This document shows, in pieces, positions 25,138-35,275 of a stretch of DNA of 64,000 bases. Under the pieces are notes generated by a model. That model worked only from the letters and a program-made list of their open reading frames with translations. It was not told the DNA's origin and did not search any database. The translations under genes and the position numbers were made by a program. This DNA comes from Anaerolineaceae bacterium (GTDB lineage Bacteria; Chloroflexota; Anaerolineae; Aggregatilineales; Phototrophicaceae), in contig WGMX01000020.1 in assembly GCA_016124855.1 (NCBI GenBank), positions 124,001-188,000 on the forward strand. The letters run 5' to 3'. The first letter of the stretch is position 1, and every line of letters starts with the position of its first letter.

Positions 25138-26103
25138 CTACCTCGGCTTTGGTTCTTTGAAACTCTCCAACAGTTCGAAAATCACGCCCAATTTTTCCTC
25201 ACTGTCCATATAGGTGTAAACGCCACGCCGGTCACCGTATAACCCCTGCTGCGCGATACCAATGCCAAACTGCGCGAAATGCTCAACCGCCTTCTCAGTA
25301 TTCACCTGAAACGCAATATGATGCACGCTGTCACCGTATTCATTCAGGTAATTGCGCCAAACACTTGGGATACTATCTGGCTGAATCAATTCCAACTGTG
25401 TTTGACCAAAATTGAAGAACGCCAGTTTCGCGGTTGCCTCGGAAGGTTCGCCTTTGAAAGTGGTCTCAACGATCTCATACCCCGGTGTTTGCACCCAATT
25501 CGGTTCTGGTAAATCCAGCACTTCACGGTATCGTGCGGCTGTCTTTTCAATATCATTGACGACCATGCCCACTTGGCAGACAACATCCGTGCCGATGCCT
25601 TTATTCGCCGGAAACGGTTTTGGTTCAGGATGTGAACCACCGTTGTAATGCTCAAGCAGTTCGATAGTAACGCCGAGGTCTTTGTTGGTGTCCAGATAGG
25701 CATACATGCCAGATCGTCCGGTGAATAAACCTTGCTGCGTCACCTGATACCCTTTATCAGCGAAATGGGCCGCTGCTGGAGCCGTGCGCGGCACATTAAA
25801 GGCCACATGATGAATACCGGGGCCATGTTTTTTAAGATAATCCATCCACTCGCTCGGATCATCCAGCGGTTGCAAAATCTCAAAGGCGACTCTGCCCATC
25901 ATAAACGAAACGATTTTCGCGCGTGAGTTCAGCGGCTTGCCATAATAAGTGGCTTGCGTATGGTCAGCGAGCAACGTGGTCTGAACCTCATGCGGCACAT
26001 CAAAACCGAGGATCATGCGATAATTTTCGGCGTACTTTTCCAGATCATCGACGATCAAGCAAATTTGGAAAAATGTTTTATCGGGAAGCGGTGAAAAGGT
26101 CAA
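25138..26103 (-). CDS. VOC-family protein with two glyoxalase-like domains
   Basis: This 321-residue protein is made of two similar vicinal-oxygen-chelate domains (about 10-150 and 175-312). Each begins with an FQICLIVDDLEK or VCQVGMVVNDIEK strand-helix, carries a central GIHHVAF or SVHHIAF metal-ligand His strand, and ends with LGVTIELLE or LGVIFELLE. The family includes glyoxalase I, methylmalonyl-CoA epimerase and dioxygenases. The HHxAF and xExL pattern suits methylmalonyl-CoA epimerase-like or lyase activity, but substrate is unknown. It lies 35 bp downstream of the aldo/keto reductase gene on the same strand, so co-transcription is likely. Confidence 0.82.
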   Translation of the reverse strand: MTFSPLPDKTFFQICLIVDDLEKYAENYRMILGFDVPHEVQTTLLADHTQATYYGKPLNSRAKIVSFMMGRVAFEILQPLDDPSEWMDYLKKHGPGIHHVAFNVPRTAPAAAHFADKGYQVTQQGLFTGRSGMYAYLDTNKDLGVTIELLEHYNGGSHPEPKPFPANKGIGTDVVCQVGMVVNDIEKTAARYREVLDLPEPNWVQTPGYEIVETTFKGEPSEATAKLAFFNFGQTQLELIQPDSIPSVWRNYLNEYGDSVHHIAFQVNTEKAVEHFAQFGIGIAQQGLYGDRRGVYTYMDSEEKLGVIFELLESFKEPKPR

Positions 26104-26138
26104 AATGGATTCTCCTCTGTAATAACTGAGTTTTATTC

Positions 26139-27122
26139 TTACGGATGATACCCGAACGGATTGCCCTCGTCAGGGATATATTGGCTAACTTGGTCGCTCA
26201 ATGCGGTCAACTCATTGAACACGCTGTCCGGTATATCAGCCTGCAACGCTTGAACATTTGCTAATGCTTGCGCCTTGTTTTTCGCGCCAACCAGCACCGA
26301 TGTGATGCCGCGTTGATGCAGCAGCCATTGAATCGCAAGCTGTGTTAGTGGATAACCTGTTTGCTCAGCAAGCGCTTTGAAGTCTTCCAGCGCCTCGTAA
26401 ATACGAGGCCACACACTATCGCGGAATAGCGTAATGCTCCAGCGTTGATCGCCTTTCACAAAGTCCAGTTCTCGCGCGTATTTGCCCGCCAAAATCCCGT
26501 GTGCTAAGGCGCTGTAAACGACCACCGAAATATTGTTTTCAACGCAGTAGGGGATAATATCAGCTTCATCGTATCGCCACAGCAAATTGTAACCCAACTG
26601 ATGAGCATCAATCCGCCCGACCTCGCCAAGCTGTGCCATTTGCTCGACTGAAAAATTACTCACACCAATCGCTTGGATTTTGCCCTGCTGCCGTGCTGTT
26701 TCTAAACCCTCCATCAACGGACGCAGGTCTTTTCCTGTGCGCGGCCAATGGATGTAATACAGGTCAATCATATCGGTTTGTAAGCGGTCACGGCTGGCGT
26801 CGATGGCCTTAATCATCGCTTGAGCGCTGATGTCATCCGATGCGAACTTCGAGGCTAAAAAGATGCGCTCGCGCCGGCTGGAATCGGCTGCCATAAATCG
26901 CCCGATGAGGCGTTCGGAGTAACCGTTTCCATAACCGGATGCGGTGTCGAAGTGAGTGATTCCCTTGTCGAGCGCGGTTTCCATCGCGGCTAGAATGTCC
27001 GCCTCACCTTGAGCGCTGGCATGATCGAGGCCGTAAAACGAGCCGCCCATCCCCAGACGGGCATTAAATTTTTCACTCCGCCCGATTTGAACGAGTGATT
27101 GATTTGTATTTTCTGTCATCAA
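26139..27122 (-). CDS. Aldo/keto reductase
   Basis: This 327-residue (alpha/beta)8 NADP(H)-dependent oxidoreductase shows the family's catalytic Asp and Tyr in FDTASGYGNGYSE, the Lys in FLASKF and the His in YYIHWPR. GVSNFS and the C-terminal cofactor-loop region LVGAKNKAQ also match. Two start Met codons are adjacent; either fits. These enzymes reduce aldehydes, ketones or sugars; sequence alone does not give the substrate. It is followed by the VOC gene after 35 bp and separated from the LLM gene upstream by a hairpin-rich 241-bp gap. Confidence 0.9.
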   Translation of the reverse strand: MMTENTNQSLVQIGRSEKFNARLGMGGSFYGLDHASAQGEADILAAMETALDKGITHFDTASGYGNGYSERLIGRFMAADSSRRERIFLASKFASDDISAQAMIKAIDASRDRLQTDMIDLYYIHWPRTGKDLRPLMEGLETARQQGKIQAIGVSNFSVEQMAQLGEVGRIDAHQLGYNLLWRYDEADIIPYCVENNISVVVYSALAHGILAGKYARELDFVKGDQRWSITLFRDSVWPRIYEALEDFKALAEQTGYPLTQLAIQWLLHQRGITSVLVGAKNKAQALANVQALQADIPDSVFNELTALSDQVSQYIPDEGNPFGYHP

Positions 27123-27159
27123 TTTTTTGGTTCATCAAATGATTTAAGGAGAAACGCGG

Positions 27160-27350
27160 ATGTTTATAATTCATATACTGTAGGGAAGCAAATATTCGCA
27201 TTAAAAAACAAGGACAGTGCTAGAAACACTGTCCCTGACTGGAAATTAAAACCAAGAACATCGGACGAGATATATCTCGTCCCTACAGAGGTTTGAATTG
27301 ATACAAAACGTATCAACAAATAGGCTCGTTTTCGTAGGGAAGGCATACAT
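27160..27350. repeat. Cluster of palindromes in the gap between LLM and aldo/keto reductase genes
   Basis: The gap holds GGACAGTG/CACTGTCC (about 27212-27234), the 20-bp palindrome GGACGAGATATATCTCGTCC (27263-27282, followed by CTACAG), GATACAAAACGTATC, and GTAGGGAAGGCAT...ATGCCGTCC (about 27334-27355). Several fit the GTAGGGA-type intergenic family in decayed form. They lie 3' of the LLM gene and may end its transcript. Confidence 0.6.
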
Positions 27351-27363
27351 GCCGTCCGCCATT

Positions 27364-28464
27364 TTAAACATTCTGCGGATTCGGCGCAGCCACCCGTTTA
27401 GCGATTTCTTCACGCACCACCGGAGCAACCTTCGTGCCGAGCAGTTCAATGGCGTGCATCAGTTTGTCGTGCGGCATCGTGCCGACACTCAATTGCAGCA
27501 GCAGCCTTTGATGGTTGAAGATCGAATGTTGGAACAGGATTTTCTCGATGATCTCGTCAGGACTGCCAACGAAATTCGCGCCGCGCACGGTTGCCGAGGC
27601 TTCGTATTGTTCCCGCCGCATCGGTGACCCACCCCGCTCGCGACCAATTTTGTTCATCGCCGCCTGCACCGATGGGAACGAGAGTTCAATCGCTTCTTGC
27701 TTCGTATCAGCGATGAAACCGTGCGAGTTAACGCTTAGTGGCAAAGCCGCCGGATCATGTCCATATTCAGCCGCCACCTGCCGGTAAAGATCGACATATG
27801 GGCCAAACTGTTCTGGCATTCCGCCGATGATTGCCAGCGCCATTGGCAAGCCTTTGCTGGCTGCCCGAACAACCGACTCCGGTGTACCACCGACACCCAC
27901 CCAGATCGGCAGTTCTTCTTGAATCGGGCGCGGATAAACACCGAGGTTATCCATTGCCGCGCGATGCTTGCTGCGCCATGTGACTTTGGTGTTTTCGCGG
28001 ATTTTAATCAGCAAGTCCAGCTTTTCGGAGAACAGGTCATCGTAATCATGCAAATCGTATCCAAACAGCGGGAAGGATTCGATGAACGAACCGCGTCCGG
28101 CAATGATTTCGGCGCGGCCACCGGATACCAGATCAAGACTGGCGAAACGCTGAAACACACGTACCGGATCATCCGAACTGAGGACGGTTACAGCGCTGGT
28201 TAAGCGAATATTCTTGGTGCGGCTGGCAGCAGCGGCTAAAAGAACTTCTGGCGCGGACGACACAAAATCCTCGCGGTGATGTTCGCCCAAACCATAGACA
28301 TCCAAGCCGACTTGGTCAGCCAGTTCGATCTCTTCCATCAGATCACGGACGCGCTCGGCGGCGCTAATCTTTTTTCCGGTCAAGGGATCAGGTGTCAGTT
28401 CGACAAATGAATAGAGTCCGATTTCAAAAGGTTTGCTTACAGTAGAAAGTGTTTCGTTCGTCAT
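27364..28464 (-). CDS. LLM-class (luciferase-like) oxidoreductase
   Basis: This 366-residue protein has the luciferase-like TIM-barrel pattern of flavin-dependent monooxygenases: [12 protein letters not shown] at the start, [13 protein letters not shown] (active-site His region), [31 protein letters not shown] and [14 protein letters not shown]. It uses FMN or F420; the cofactor cannot be decided by eye. The pattern resembles uncharacterised LLM oxidoreductases found widely in soil and Chloroflexota genomes. The KduD-like gene lies 91 bp upstream on the same strand. Confidence 0.87.
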   Translation of the reverse strand: MTNETLSTVSKPFEIGLYSFVELTPDPLTGKKISAAERVRDLMEEIELADQVGLDVYGLGEHHREDFVSSAPEVLLAAAASRTKNIRLTSAVTVLSSDDPVRVFQRFASLDLVSGGRAEIIAGRGSFIESFPLFGYDLHDYDDLFSEKLDLLIKIRENTKVTWRSKHRAAMDNLGVYPRPIQEELPIWVGVGGTPESVVRAASKGLPMALAIIGGMPEQFGPYVDLYRQVAAEYGHDPAALPLSVNSHGFIADTKQEAIELSFPSVQAAMNKIGRERGGSPMRREQYEASATVRGANFVGSPDEIIEKILFQHSIFNHQRLLLQLSVGTMPHDKLMHAIELLGTKVAPVVREEIAKRVAAPNPQNV

Positions 28465-28555
28465 CAGCTTGGTTTCTCGTTTCGTGAATATTTACCCTCT
28501 ATTTGATGCCGATCTCCGTCTATCCATTACCCCGAACTGTCCGATTGTACAGGTA

Positions 28556-29320
<765 letters not shown>

Positions 29321-29452
29321 GTTGATGTCCCAATGAAAAATGCGATTTCGCCCAGTAATGTATTGTAATTTATTCTGGTTTGTTTTGATTAAAGTGGATG
29401 TGATTGGACTCGTAACCGTCATGTCATATAACGGTTACGATTGATTTGAGGT

Positions 29453-30985
29453 CTAGCTTAAACCGTATAACTGGCTGAATTTGCCTTCCAGATACGCCAA
29501 ATACGGCTGAACATGCAGCGTCTTGCCCGTAGAACGTTCCAGCAACTCATTCGCGCTGTAAGCCCGTCCGTGACGATAAACATTGCTTTGCAGCCATCCC
29601 AACAGCGGCGAATAATCCCCTTGCTTGAGCGAAGCATCCAAAGTCGGGATTTGTTCATGTGCCGCTTTCAAAAACTGCGCCGACATCACATTACCCACCG
29701 TGTAACCGGGGAAGGAACCAAATCCGCCGCCCGACCAATGCACATCTTGCAAGACACCTTTGCTGTCGTTCGGCGGTATCACACCCAGATATTCCTCCAT
29801 CTTGGCGTTCCACACATCTGGCAAATCGGCGACTTTCAGCCCACCGTCCAACAAACCCATCTCGATTTCCGTCCGCAGCATAATGTGCAGGTTATAAGTG
29901 ACCTCATCCGCCTCGACACGGATCAAACTCGGACGCACGCGGTTGACCGAACGATACATCAAATCGGGGTCAGCATCCGCCATTTGCTCAGGGAAAATCT
30001 CGCGCAGGCGGTCAAAATGCACGACCCAGAATTCGCGGCTGCGTCCGATCTGGTTTTCCCACAAGCGGGACTGCGACTCATGTGCGCCGTAACTCGTCCC
30101 GCCGACCGGATACTGTCCCAAGAAATCGGTTGTTAAAGCACTGCGAGTCAGTGACGGATCGACACCTTGCTCATACAGCGCGTGTCCGGTTTCATGCAGC
30201 GTCCCGAACAGCGCCATCGGCAGATAATTCAGGTTGTAGCGGGTCGTGATTCGCACATCGTTGCGCGTGAACGAAATCTCAAACGGATGTGGCGCGATGT
30301 CCAGTCGGCCACGCTGCACATCGTAACCAATCTTCTTCGCCATCTCCAAACCGAAAGCCTTCTGTTTATCCAGCGGATATTCACGCTGCCACAGGTCTTT
30401 TTCCAATGGCTTGTCATTCGCCACAATCCGCTTGAGTAAGGGCAGTAATCCGGCCTTCAACTCATCAAACAAGACTTTCAATGATGCCGCCGTTGCGCTC
30501 GGTTCGTACTCAAATACCAGCGCATCAAACGGATGACCTTCGTATCCAATCGCATCAGCCTGCTCTTTGCTCAGGTCAAGCATCTGCTGTAAATAGGGGA
30601 CAAAGCTGGCAAAGTCATTGTTCTGCTTGGCATCCGCCCAAACCTGTTCAGAAATCGGCGCGAGTGTCGCCTTCTTGGCGGTCACTTCCACGGGAATGCG
30701 CTTCACCAGTTCGTAATACTGCCGTGTTTGCTGCACCGCCCGCACACGATAAGAATCCTTGTCCTCACCTGCGATTTCCGCTTCTACTGCATCCAGTTTC
30801 CGCGCCGTCTTGTCGCTAACAAAATAATCGTTGGCAATCCGCGAAAGAGTCGCCAATTGGTTGCCGCGTGTCAGTGCGCCGCCCGGAGGCATGTTGGTTC
30901 GCGCATCCCACTTCAAGATCGAAATCGAGTTGAGGATGTCGTTCAACTCGGCGATATGCCCTTCAAATTGTTCGTATGCCGTCAT
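29453..30985 (-). CDS. M32-family (Taq-type) metallocarboxypeptidase
   Basis: This 510-residue, mostly helical metallopeptidase has the zinc motif HETGH (264-268) and the third ligand Glu in AHESQSRLWEN. The M32 signatures DARTNMPPGG near the N-terminus, DVRITTRYN and QYPVGGTSYGAHES are also present. M32 enzymes remove C-terminal residues one at a time in the cytoplasm, without a signal peptide, as here. The start overlaps translationally with the HD gene: that gene's TGA stop lies inside the GAGGG ribosome site, 9 bp before this ATG, so the pair is coupled. Confidence 0.93.
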   Translation of the reverse strand: MTAYEQFEGHIAELNDILNSISILKWDARTNMPPGGALTRGNQLATLSRIANDYFVSDKTARKLDAVEAEIAGEDKDSYRVRAVQQTRQYYELVKRIPVEVTAKKATLAPISEQVWADAKQNNDFASFVPYLQQMLDLSKEQADAIGYEGHPFDALVFEYEPSATAASLKVLFDELKAGLLPLLKRIVANDKPLEKDLWQREYPLDKQKAFGLEMAKKIGYDVQRGRLDIAPHPFEISFTRNDVRITTRYNLNYLPMALFGTLHETGHALYEQGVDPSLTRSALTTDFLGQYPVGGTSYGAHESQSRLWENQIGRSREFWVVHFDRLREIFPEQMADADPDLMYRSVNRVRPSLIRVEADEVTYNLHIMLRTEIEMGLLDGGLKVADLPDVWNAKMEEYLGVIPPNDSKGVLQDVHWSGGGFGSFPGYTVGNVMSAQFLKAAHEQIPTLDASLKQGDYSPLLGWLQSNVYRHGRAYSANELLERSTGKTLHVQPYLAYLEGKFSQLYGLS

Positions 30986-30994
30986 CTTTGTCCC

Positions 30995-31666
30995 TCATTC
31001 ATCTTGAAATTTCCCGGTCGTAATTTGTGCCTCAAGCGCTTGCATAAATTCCCGCATATAAGCGACCAACGGCGCTCCAAATGCCTTCCCCGCAGCCGTA
31101 CTCAAATTGTCGTAGCAGCTAATCTGGAAGTTGATCTGGTCAACAATAAAGCGGCCCATTCCAACGCCGCTTTGAAACCGTCCCGTGAAATCCTCGCCGC
31201 TCATGCCCCACGTTTCGCCTTTAATATCTTCCGGTAGATAATCCGGTTTATCCCACTTGGAGGTAAATCCGCGCATCAACCCCACCGCACCCAACAAATC
31301 GAGCGTATCTGCATCCTGTAAAATGGCGAGCAGTTGTCCCTCGCCATCCAATGAATTGTGCTTACGAATGGCATAATCAATCGCATTGATTTCCGCCTCA
31401 TCAAACAAGTGATGTTCGCGTAAAAACGCACTCGCCAATTGTGCGCCGACCTCGGCATGATGCTTGCGCCCGCCGCTAGCCAGCCCAATATCGTGCAGCA
31501 GCGCAGCCGCCTCGACCAACTCCATCTGCGAATAGCCTTCTTGTCGAGCAATTTTGAGCGCCCAATGCCGCACACGATCCACATGCTTATAATCATGTGC
31601 AACTTCACCCGTCATCAACGACTGAGCATATTCCTCAATGAGTTGCACACGATTAGCCATATTCAA
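30995..31666 (-). CDS. HD-domain metal-dependent phosphohydrolase
   Basis: This 223-residue HD-superfamily protein has the metal-binding set HDYKH (24-28), the hallmark HD pair H58-D59 in ALLHDIG, a downstream KHHAEVGA helix, and a distal Asp in LQDADTLD. It resembles the YedJ/YfkR-like branch of small HD hydrolases, which act on nucleotides or similar phosphate esters. The substrate is unknown. It is first in a coupled pair with the M32 carboxypeptidase. Confidence 0.85.
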   Translation of the reverse strand: MNMANRVQLIEEYAQSLMTGEVAHDYKHVDRVRHWALKIARQEGYSQMELVEAAALLHDIGLASGGRKHHAEVGAQLASAFLREHHLFDEAEINAIDYAIRKHNSLDGEGQLLAILQDADTLDLLGAVGLMRGFTSKWDKPDYLPEDIKGETWGMSGEDFTGRFQSGVGMGRFIVDQINFQISCYDNLSTAAGKAFGAPLVAYMREFMQALEAQITTGKFQDE

Positions 31667-31699
31667 TCCTTAGACTTCTAAAAACCGCTACCGCATTTC

Positions 31700-31770
31700 T
31701 TGTAGGGAATGGTCTCAGACCATTCCGTTTTTCCCTCGCCCTGAGGGAGAGGGATACAGGGTGAGGGTTT
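31700..31770. repeat. Two adjacent palindromes of different intergenic families
   Basis: GGAATGGTCT (31706-31715) and AGACCATTCC (31717-31726) form a perfect 10-bp arm pair after TGTAG, followed by GTTTTT. Next comes CCCTCGCCCTGAGGGAGAGGG (about 31733-31753), followed by ATACAGGGTGAGGGTTTTT. Both lie 3' of the amidohydrolase gene (minus strand). Confidence 0.6.
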
Positions 31771-31774
31771 TTCT

Positions 31775-33022
31775 TTACTCCCCCACGCCCAACATCTTCT
31801 TACCCGCGATAAACGTCATCTGCACATGATCGAGCGCGTCCAAATCGGCAGTCGGATCACCGCCAACCACGATCACATCGGCTTCTTTGCCTGCTTCTAA
31901 AGTGCCGATTTTCTTATCCAGCTTGCTCAACTTGGCGGCTACACTGGTCGCACTTTGCAGTGCCGCATAATGATCCGTGACCACGCCCACCTTGACCATG
32001 AACTTCAACTCCGGCGCGACAATCTCATGCCCCACAACCGGACTGCCTGCATCCGTACCAAAGGCAATCGGCACACCCGCCTTCGCCGCATTGACCAAAC
32101 CGGCATAGCGTTCTGGCCCTGCAATCGCCCGCTGTCGTTCCTCGATCTTCCATTCCGGCACGTTATATTTCCGCGCGACTTCAGCGTTGGCTTGCATCAC
32201 CACCGGCGCGAAGGTCGTCACAATCGGAATTTTCTTGTCGAGCAAAATCTGAATCGTTTCCTCATCCATCGAACCACCGTGTTCGACCACATCCACGCCG
32301 AACTTCGCCACCCGCTTGATGCAGTCGTTATAGGTGGCGTGTGCCGTAATCGGCAAGCCATTACGGTGACTTTCATCAATCACCGCTTCCAGTTCCGCAT
32401 CGGTAAATTCCAACGTGTCGTGGCAGGCCATAATCTTGATCAGATCAGCGCCGCCTTTGACCTGTTCCCGCACCGCCCGCCGCATCTCATCCGCGCCGCT
32501 GGCTTCGCGACAGCACCAATAGGTATGCCCGCCTGTTTGGATAATCGCCTCGCCACAAATCAGCAGTCGTGGGCCGGGGAAAATCCCTTGCTCAACCGCT
32601 TGCTTGGCAAAGAAGTTTGTCTTGTTCATGCCCAGATCGCGCACCAGCGTCACGCCCGCCCGCAGATTTTTGAGCATGTTGGACGCACTCTTGTAAGCGC
32701 TGATTTCCACCGCGTCATCCATCGACTGCCGCGCCAAGTCATGCACACCATCCCACGCCAAGTGCGCATGGGAATTAATCATCCCCGGCATAATCGTCTG
32801 TCCACCCACCTCGATGACTTCCGCGCCATCCACTGTGCCGAGGTCACTCGCCTTGCCAACCGCTTTGATCTTGCCGTTTTCAATCTCTACAAAACCGTTT
32901 TCAATGACTTCATCACCTACACAGGTCAATACCTTGCCACCTTTCAGAATGCGGTGCGGCGAGGGAATATCGAACATCGGACGAATAATCTTCTGGTAGC
33001 GCCAAGCGGCTGGTTCGGGCAT
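31775..33022 (-). CDS. Metal-dependent amidohydrolase (imidazolonepropionase/Xaa-Pro-type family)
   Basis: This 415-residue amidohydrolase-superfamily enzyme has the ligand set of the family: H85 and H87 in NSHAHL, K196 in LIKIMAC, H228 in TAHAT, H248 in VEHGG and D324 in FGTDAG. A C-terminal beta-sandwich with the usual GTLEAGKEADVIVV is present. Such proteins include imidazolonepropionases, Xaa-Pro/Xaa-Arg dipeptidases and organophosphate hydrolases. The substrate is unknown. An internal Met16 is an alternative start. It is followed by two hairpins at about 31700-31770. Confidence 0.88.
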   Translation of the reverse strand: MPEPAAWRYQKIIRPMFDIPSPHRILKGGKVLTCVGDEVIENGFVEIENGKIKAVGKASDLGTVDGAEVIEVGGQTIMPGMINSHAHLAWDGVHDLARQSMDDAVEISAYKSASNMLKNLRAGVTLVRDLGMNKTNFFAKQAVEQGIFPGPRLLICGEAIIQTGGHTYWCCREASGADEMRRAVREQVKGGADLIKIMACHDTLEFTDAELEAVIDESHRNGLPITAHATYNDCIKRVAKFGVDVVEHGGSMDEETIQILLDKKIPIVTTFAPVVMQANAEVARKYNVPEWKIEERQRAIAGPERYAGLVNAAKAGVPIAFGTDAGSPVVGHEIVAPELKFMVKVGVVTDHYAALQSATSVAAKLSKLDKKIGTLEAGKEADVIVVGGDPTADLDALDHVQMTFIAGKKMLGVGE

Positions 33023-33077
33023 GTTATTTCTCCTTGTTTAATCACATCTCGGCTTTTCAATAATGATCTTTATTTTG

Positions 33078-33122
33078 TTCCCCCTCTGCCATGAAATGGA
33101 GAGGGGGCTAGGGGGTGAGGAT
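33078..33122. repeat. GC-rich hairpin (CCCTC/GAGGG family)
   Basis: CCCCCTCTGCCAT...ATGGAGAGGGGG (about 33081-33106) is followed by CTAGGGGGTGAGG. It lies in the 101-bp gap at the 3' end of the LLM gene (minus strand). Confidence 0.55.
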
Positions 33123-33123
33123 T

Positions 33124-34128
33124 TCAAATGGCTTTCCTCAGCGCCGGAATCACCTGTTCACCAATGATTTTTATCCCCGTTTCGGACATCAACCCGTGTG
33201 GTGTCCCAAACTCAATGCGTCCCGCGCCCGCCGCGAAACAACGCTCCGACTGTGCGATCAAGTCAGCCGCATTCCCCGAAAAGGCAAAACGATCCAGCAG
33301 GTCATCCGAAATCAACTTCGCGCCTTCTTTGGCCTCTCCACGATCTGCATGACCACGCAACCGCTCCACCAATTCCGGCTCAACTTTCACAGTTGGATCA
33401 AGTAGCGCGACCACCGGCAAGTACAAAACAGCGGCTTCTCGTGCCGCTTGACGGGCTGCCGCGCGATCTTCATCCACCACCGTCACCGCACCCAACACCA
33501 CACTGACTGAACCGATTTCCCGTCCGGCGATTTTCTCCCCTTCAGCGATATAACTTTTCATCACCGCCACCACATCTGGATTCGCTGAACCGCCAACTTT
33601 GACCTCATCCGCCAACTCGCCCGCCAGCGCACACAATTTCTTGCCCCACGAACCGATCATCACGGGAATCAGTTTTTCCGGCAGCGGATAAGGGGCGCGA
33701 ACGTGCGGTGCGACTTTGTAGAGTTCGCCCTCATATCCGCCTTTTTCACCGGAGAGCAGCTTCCGCACGATCATGATTGTCTCGCGGATAGCTTGAATCG
33801 GTCTGCTCACCTCAGTCACGCCATGATCTTCCAACCACGCACCCCGCGCTAAACCCAAGTAAGCACCGCCCGCCGCAGCACTTGCCAATAACGCCGTATC
33901 CGCCGCGATGTCCACAGGCTGCATCCGTGAAGGCGAAACCGCCGCTGGTCCCAACCGAGCATTGCGAATATGGGGAGCCATCAACAACAGCGGCCCGTAA
34001 CTGGGATGAAACGGCGCGTCACAATAAACACTCACCGCATCAAAATCATATTGATCGACCAGTTGGGCGAGGGCGATATACTGCGCCGGAGTCTTATCGG
34101 TTTGAAAGGCTATACTGAGTTCAGGCAT
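33124..34128 (-). CDS. LLM-class flavin/F420-dependent oxidoreductase
   Basis: The preferred start is ATG 34128 (334 residues, MPELSIAFQTD); the upstream extension to 34185 has poor protein character. The sequence has a luciferase-like barrel with YDFDAVSVYCDAPFHPSYG, LGLARGAWLEDHG, LIPVMIGSWGKK and GRIEFGTPHG. It resembles methylene-tetrahydromethanopterin reductase-like members, which often use F420. The function is uncertain. It is unlike the LLM protein at 27364-28464 in length and motifs, so the two are not recent duplicates. Confidence 0.85.
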   Translation of the reverse strand: MPELSIAFQTDKTPAQYIALAQLVDQYDFDAVSVYCDAPFHPSYGPLLLMAPHIRNARLGPAAVSPSRMQPVDIAADTALLASAAAGGAYLGLARGAWLEDHGVTEVSRPIQAIRETIMIVRKLLSGEKGGYEGELYKVAPHVRAPYPLPEKLIPVMIGSWGKKLCALAGELADEVKVGGSANPDVVAVMKSYIAEGEKIAGREIGSVSVVLGAVTVVDEDRAAARQAAREAAVLYLPVVALLDPTVKVEPELVERLRGHADRGEAKEGAKLISDDLLDRFAFSGNAADLIAQSERCFAAGAGRIEFGTPHGLMSETGIKIIGEQVIPALRKAI

Positions 34129-34687
34129 GATGAACCTATTTCTATTCCAGTGAATAATAACAAAGTAACTGTAGACTGTCGACAATCGACTTTAGCACCA
34201 ACCAACCTTTGGACATAATTAAATCTACTGATTCGTTGTTTAGTCGCTGTACTCAGAGAGTACCAAACGCGCTCATTTCACACCAAATTCAAACCGAATT
34301 CAAATTGACTTGATTAGCCCTTTTGTTCTACAATTCAATTTCTCCTATTTCTTGGCGCTCTTTGCGGTTGATTCTGCATTTTTCTCTGTGTCTTCGCGCC
34401 TTTGTGTCTCTGTGTTAATAATGTATTTGCTTTTGCAGGTTCAGCGGATTTCTCCTTCACAGTCGCCAACGCAAATGCAAAATCTGCACGCGGTGGTAAT
34501 ACGGGAGACATCCGCTGCAACAGCGTCATTTCAGCGGCATCAGGCGAGCCACCCGCCTGTCAAAAATGTCAATTTAGCGGATAGAGGGGAGTTTCCCGCC
34601 AGTCATTTCGGCGGGAAATCTGCGAAATATGCAAATTATGCGGCAGATGCGAATGATCTGCATAAATACAAACCAGTGCGCGACTTC
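34129..34687. repeat. Structured intergenic element, partly repeated at 50.6-50.8 kb
   Basis: There is no convincing gene in this gap. From left to right it has CTCTGTGTCT-type short repeats (about 34350-34418) and an imperfect inverted repeat CAGCGGATTTCTCC/GGAGACATCCGCTG (34442 and 34504). It then has hairpins CAGGCG/CGCCTG (34541 and 34554) and TTTCCCGCC/GGCGGGAAA (34592 and 34610). Last comes a run of TGC motifs about 9 bp apart (TGCGAAATA, TGCAAATTA, TGCGGCAGA at 34621-34647). From about 34504 on, it aligns with the reverse complement of about 50602-50758. Confidence 0.7.
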
Positions 34688-35071
34688 CTATGTAGTCAAC
34701 ACCAGTGTTTGGTCAATTTTTTGGAGAATATGGATGGCCTCCTCGAGTGACTGAGCCGACTTTAGTTTCACATGAAGCGCTTTAGTGATAAGGCTAATCG
34801 CAAACATGGTTATGGAATTAGGGTTTATGAGAACCCACCAACCGCTCGTATTGCTAGGGAGCAGGGACGACCACTCGTTCAACTTGGGCAGCGAGAAGGA
34901 CTGCTGAGCGAGCGCGCTGACATCGATGATAAAGTGTACGGGCGACTGACCCGATGATGTTCTCTCGCGGGATTCGAGTATGATTTCGGTTGTCTCGTCG
35001 GGTGAGATTTCGCCAATAATTCGGGTTAATACGACACGTTGTGGGATAATCCACTCAAATTGATGCGCCAT
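34688..35071 (-). CDS. Hypothetical protein, STAS-like in size and strand pattern
   Basis: The preferred start is ATG 35071 (127 residues), preceded by AGGA at a suitable distance. It is not recognised with confidence. The pattern of QRVVLTRIIGEIS, then HFIIDVSALAQ, GWWVLINPN and a C-terminal EEAIHIL helix resembles small alpha/beta SpoIIAA/STAS-like proteins. These have been seen in Chloroflexota genomes as unnamed proteins. No catalytic residues stand out. The gene is divergent from the penicillin-binding protein, about 200 bp away. Confidence 0.6.
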   Translation of the reverse strand: MAHQFEWIIPQRVVLTRIIGEISPDETTEIILESRERTSSGQSPVHFIIDVSALAQQSFSLPKLNEWSSLLPSNTSGWWVLINPNSITMFAISLITKALHVKLKSAQSLEEAIHILQKIDQTLVLTT

Positions 35072-35275
35072 GAAAATCCTCAAGTTTGTTTACAGTAAGT
35101 CAGTGTTGCAAAACTAGCTTATTACACCACGAAATACTTCTTAATAAACAAAACATTTCGTGAATTCTGTGATAATCGAAATGCAGATGAGTATTTGCTA
35201 AGGTTTTAATGCCCGTTGGCTGATTTCTTCAGTTAAGATTACAATGAACAAAAGGTGAGTCTAGGAACTTGAGTC

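Noticed and set aside
31955-33094. 379-residue plus-strand frame opposite the amidohydrolase
   Set aside because: The minus strand carries all metal-ligand motifs of a complete enzyme; the plus frame is low-quality and rich in His/Arg as an antisense shadow.
34350-34690. CRISPR array in the TGC-motif runs
   Set aside because: Motifs are 8-11 bp apart and imperfect, with no spacers.
34310-34750. 146-residue plus-strand frame across the 34.5-kb element
   Set aside because: It is composed of repeat elements and palindromes, overlaps the 3' end of the minus-strand gene, and has no domain.
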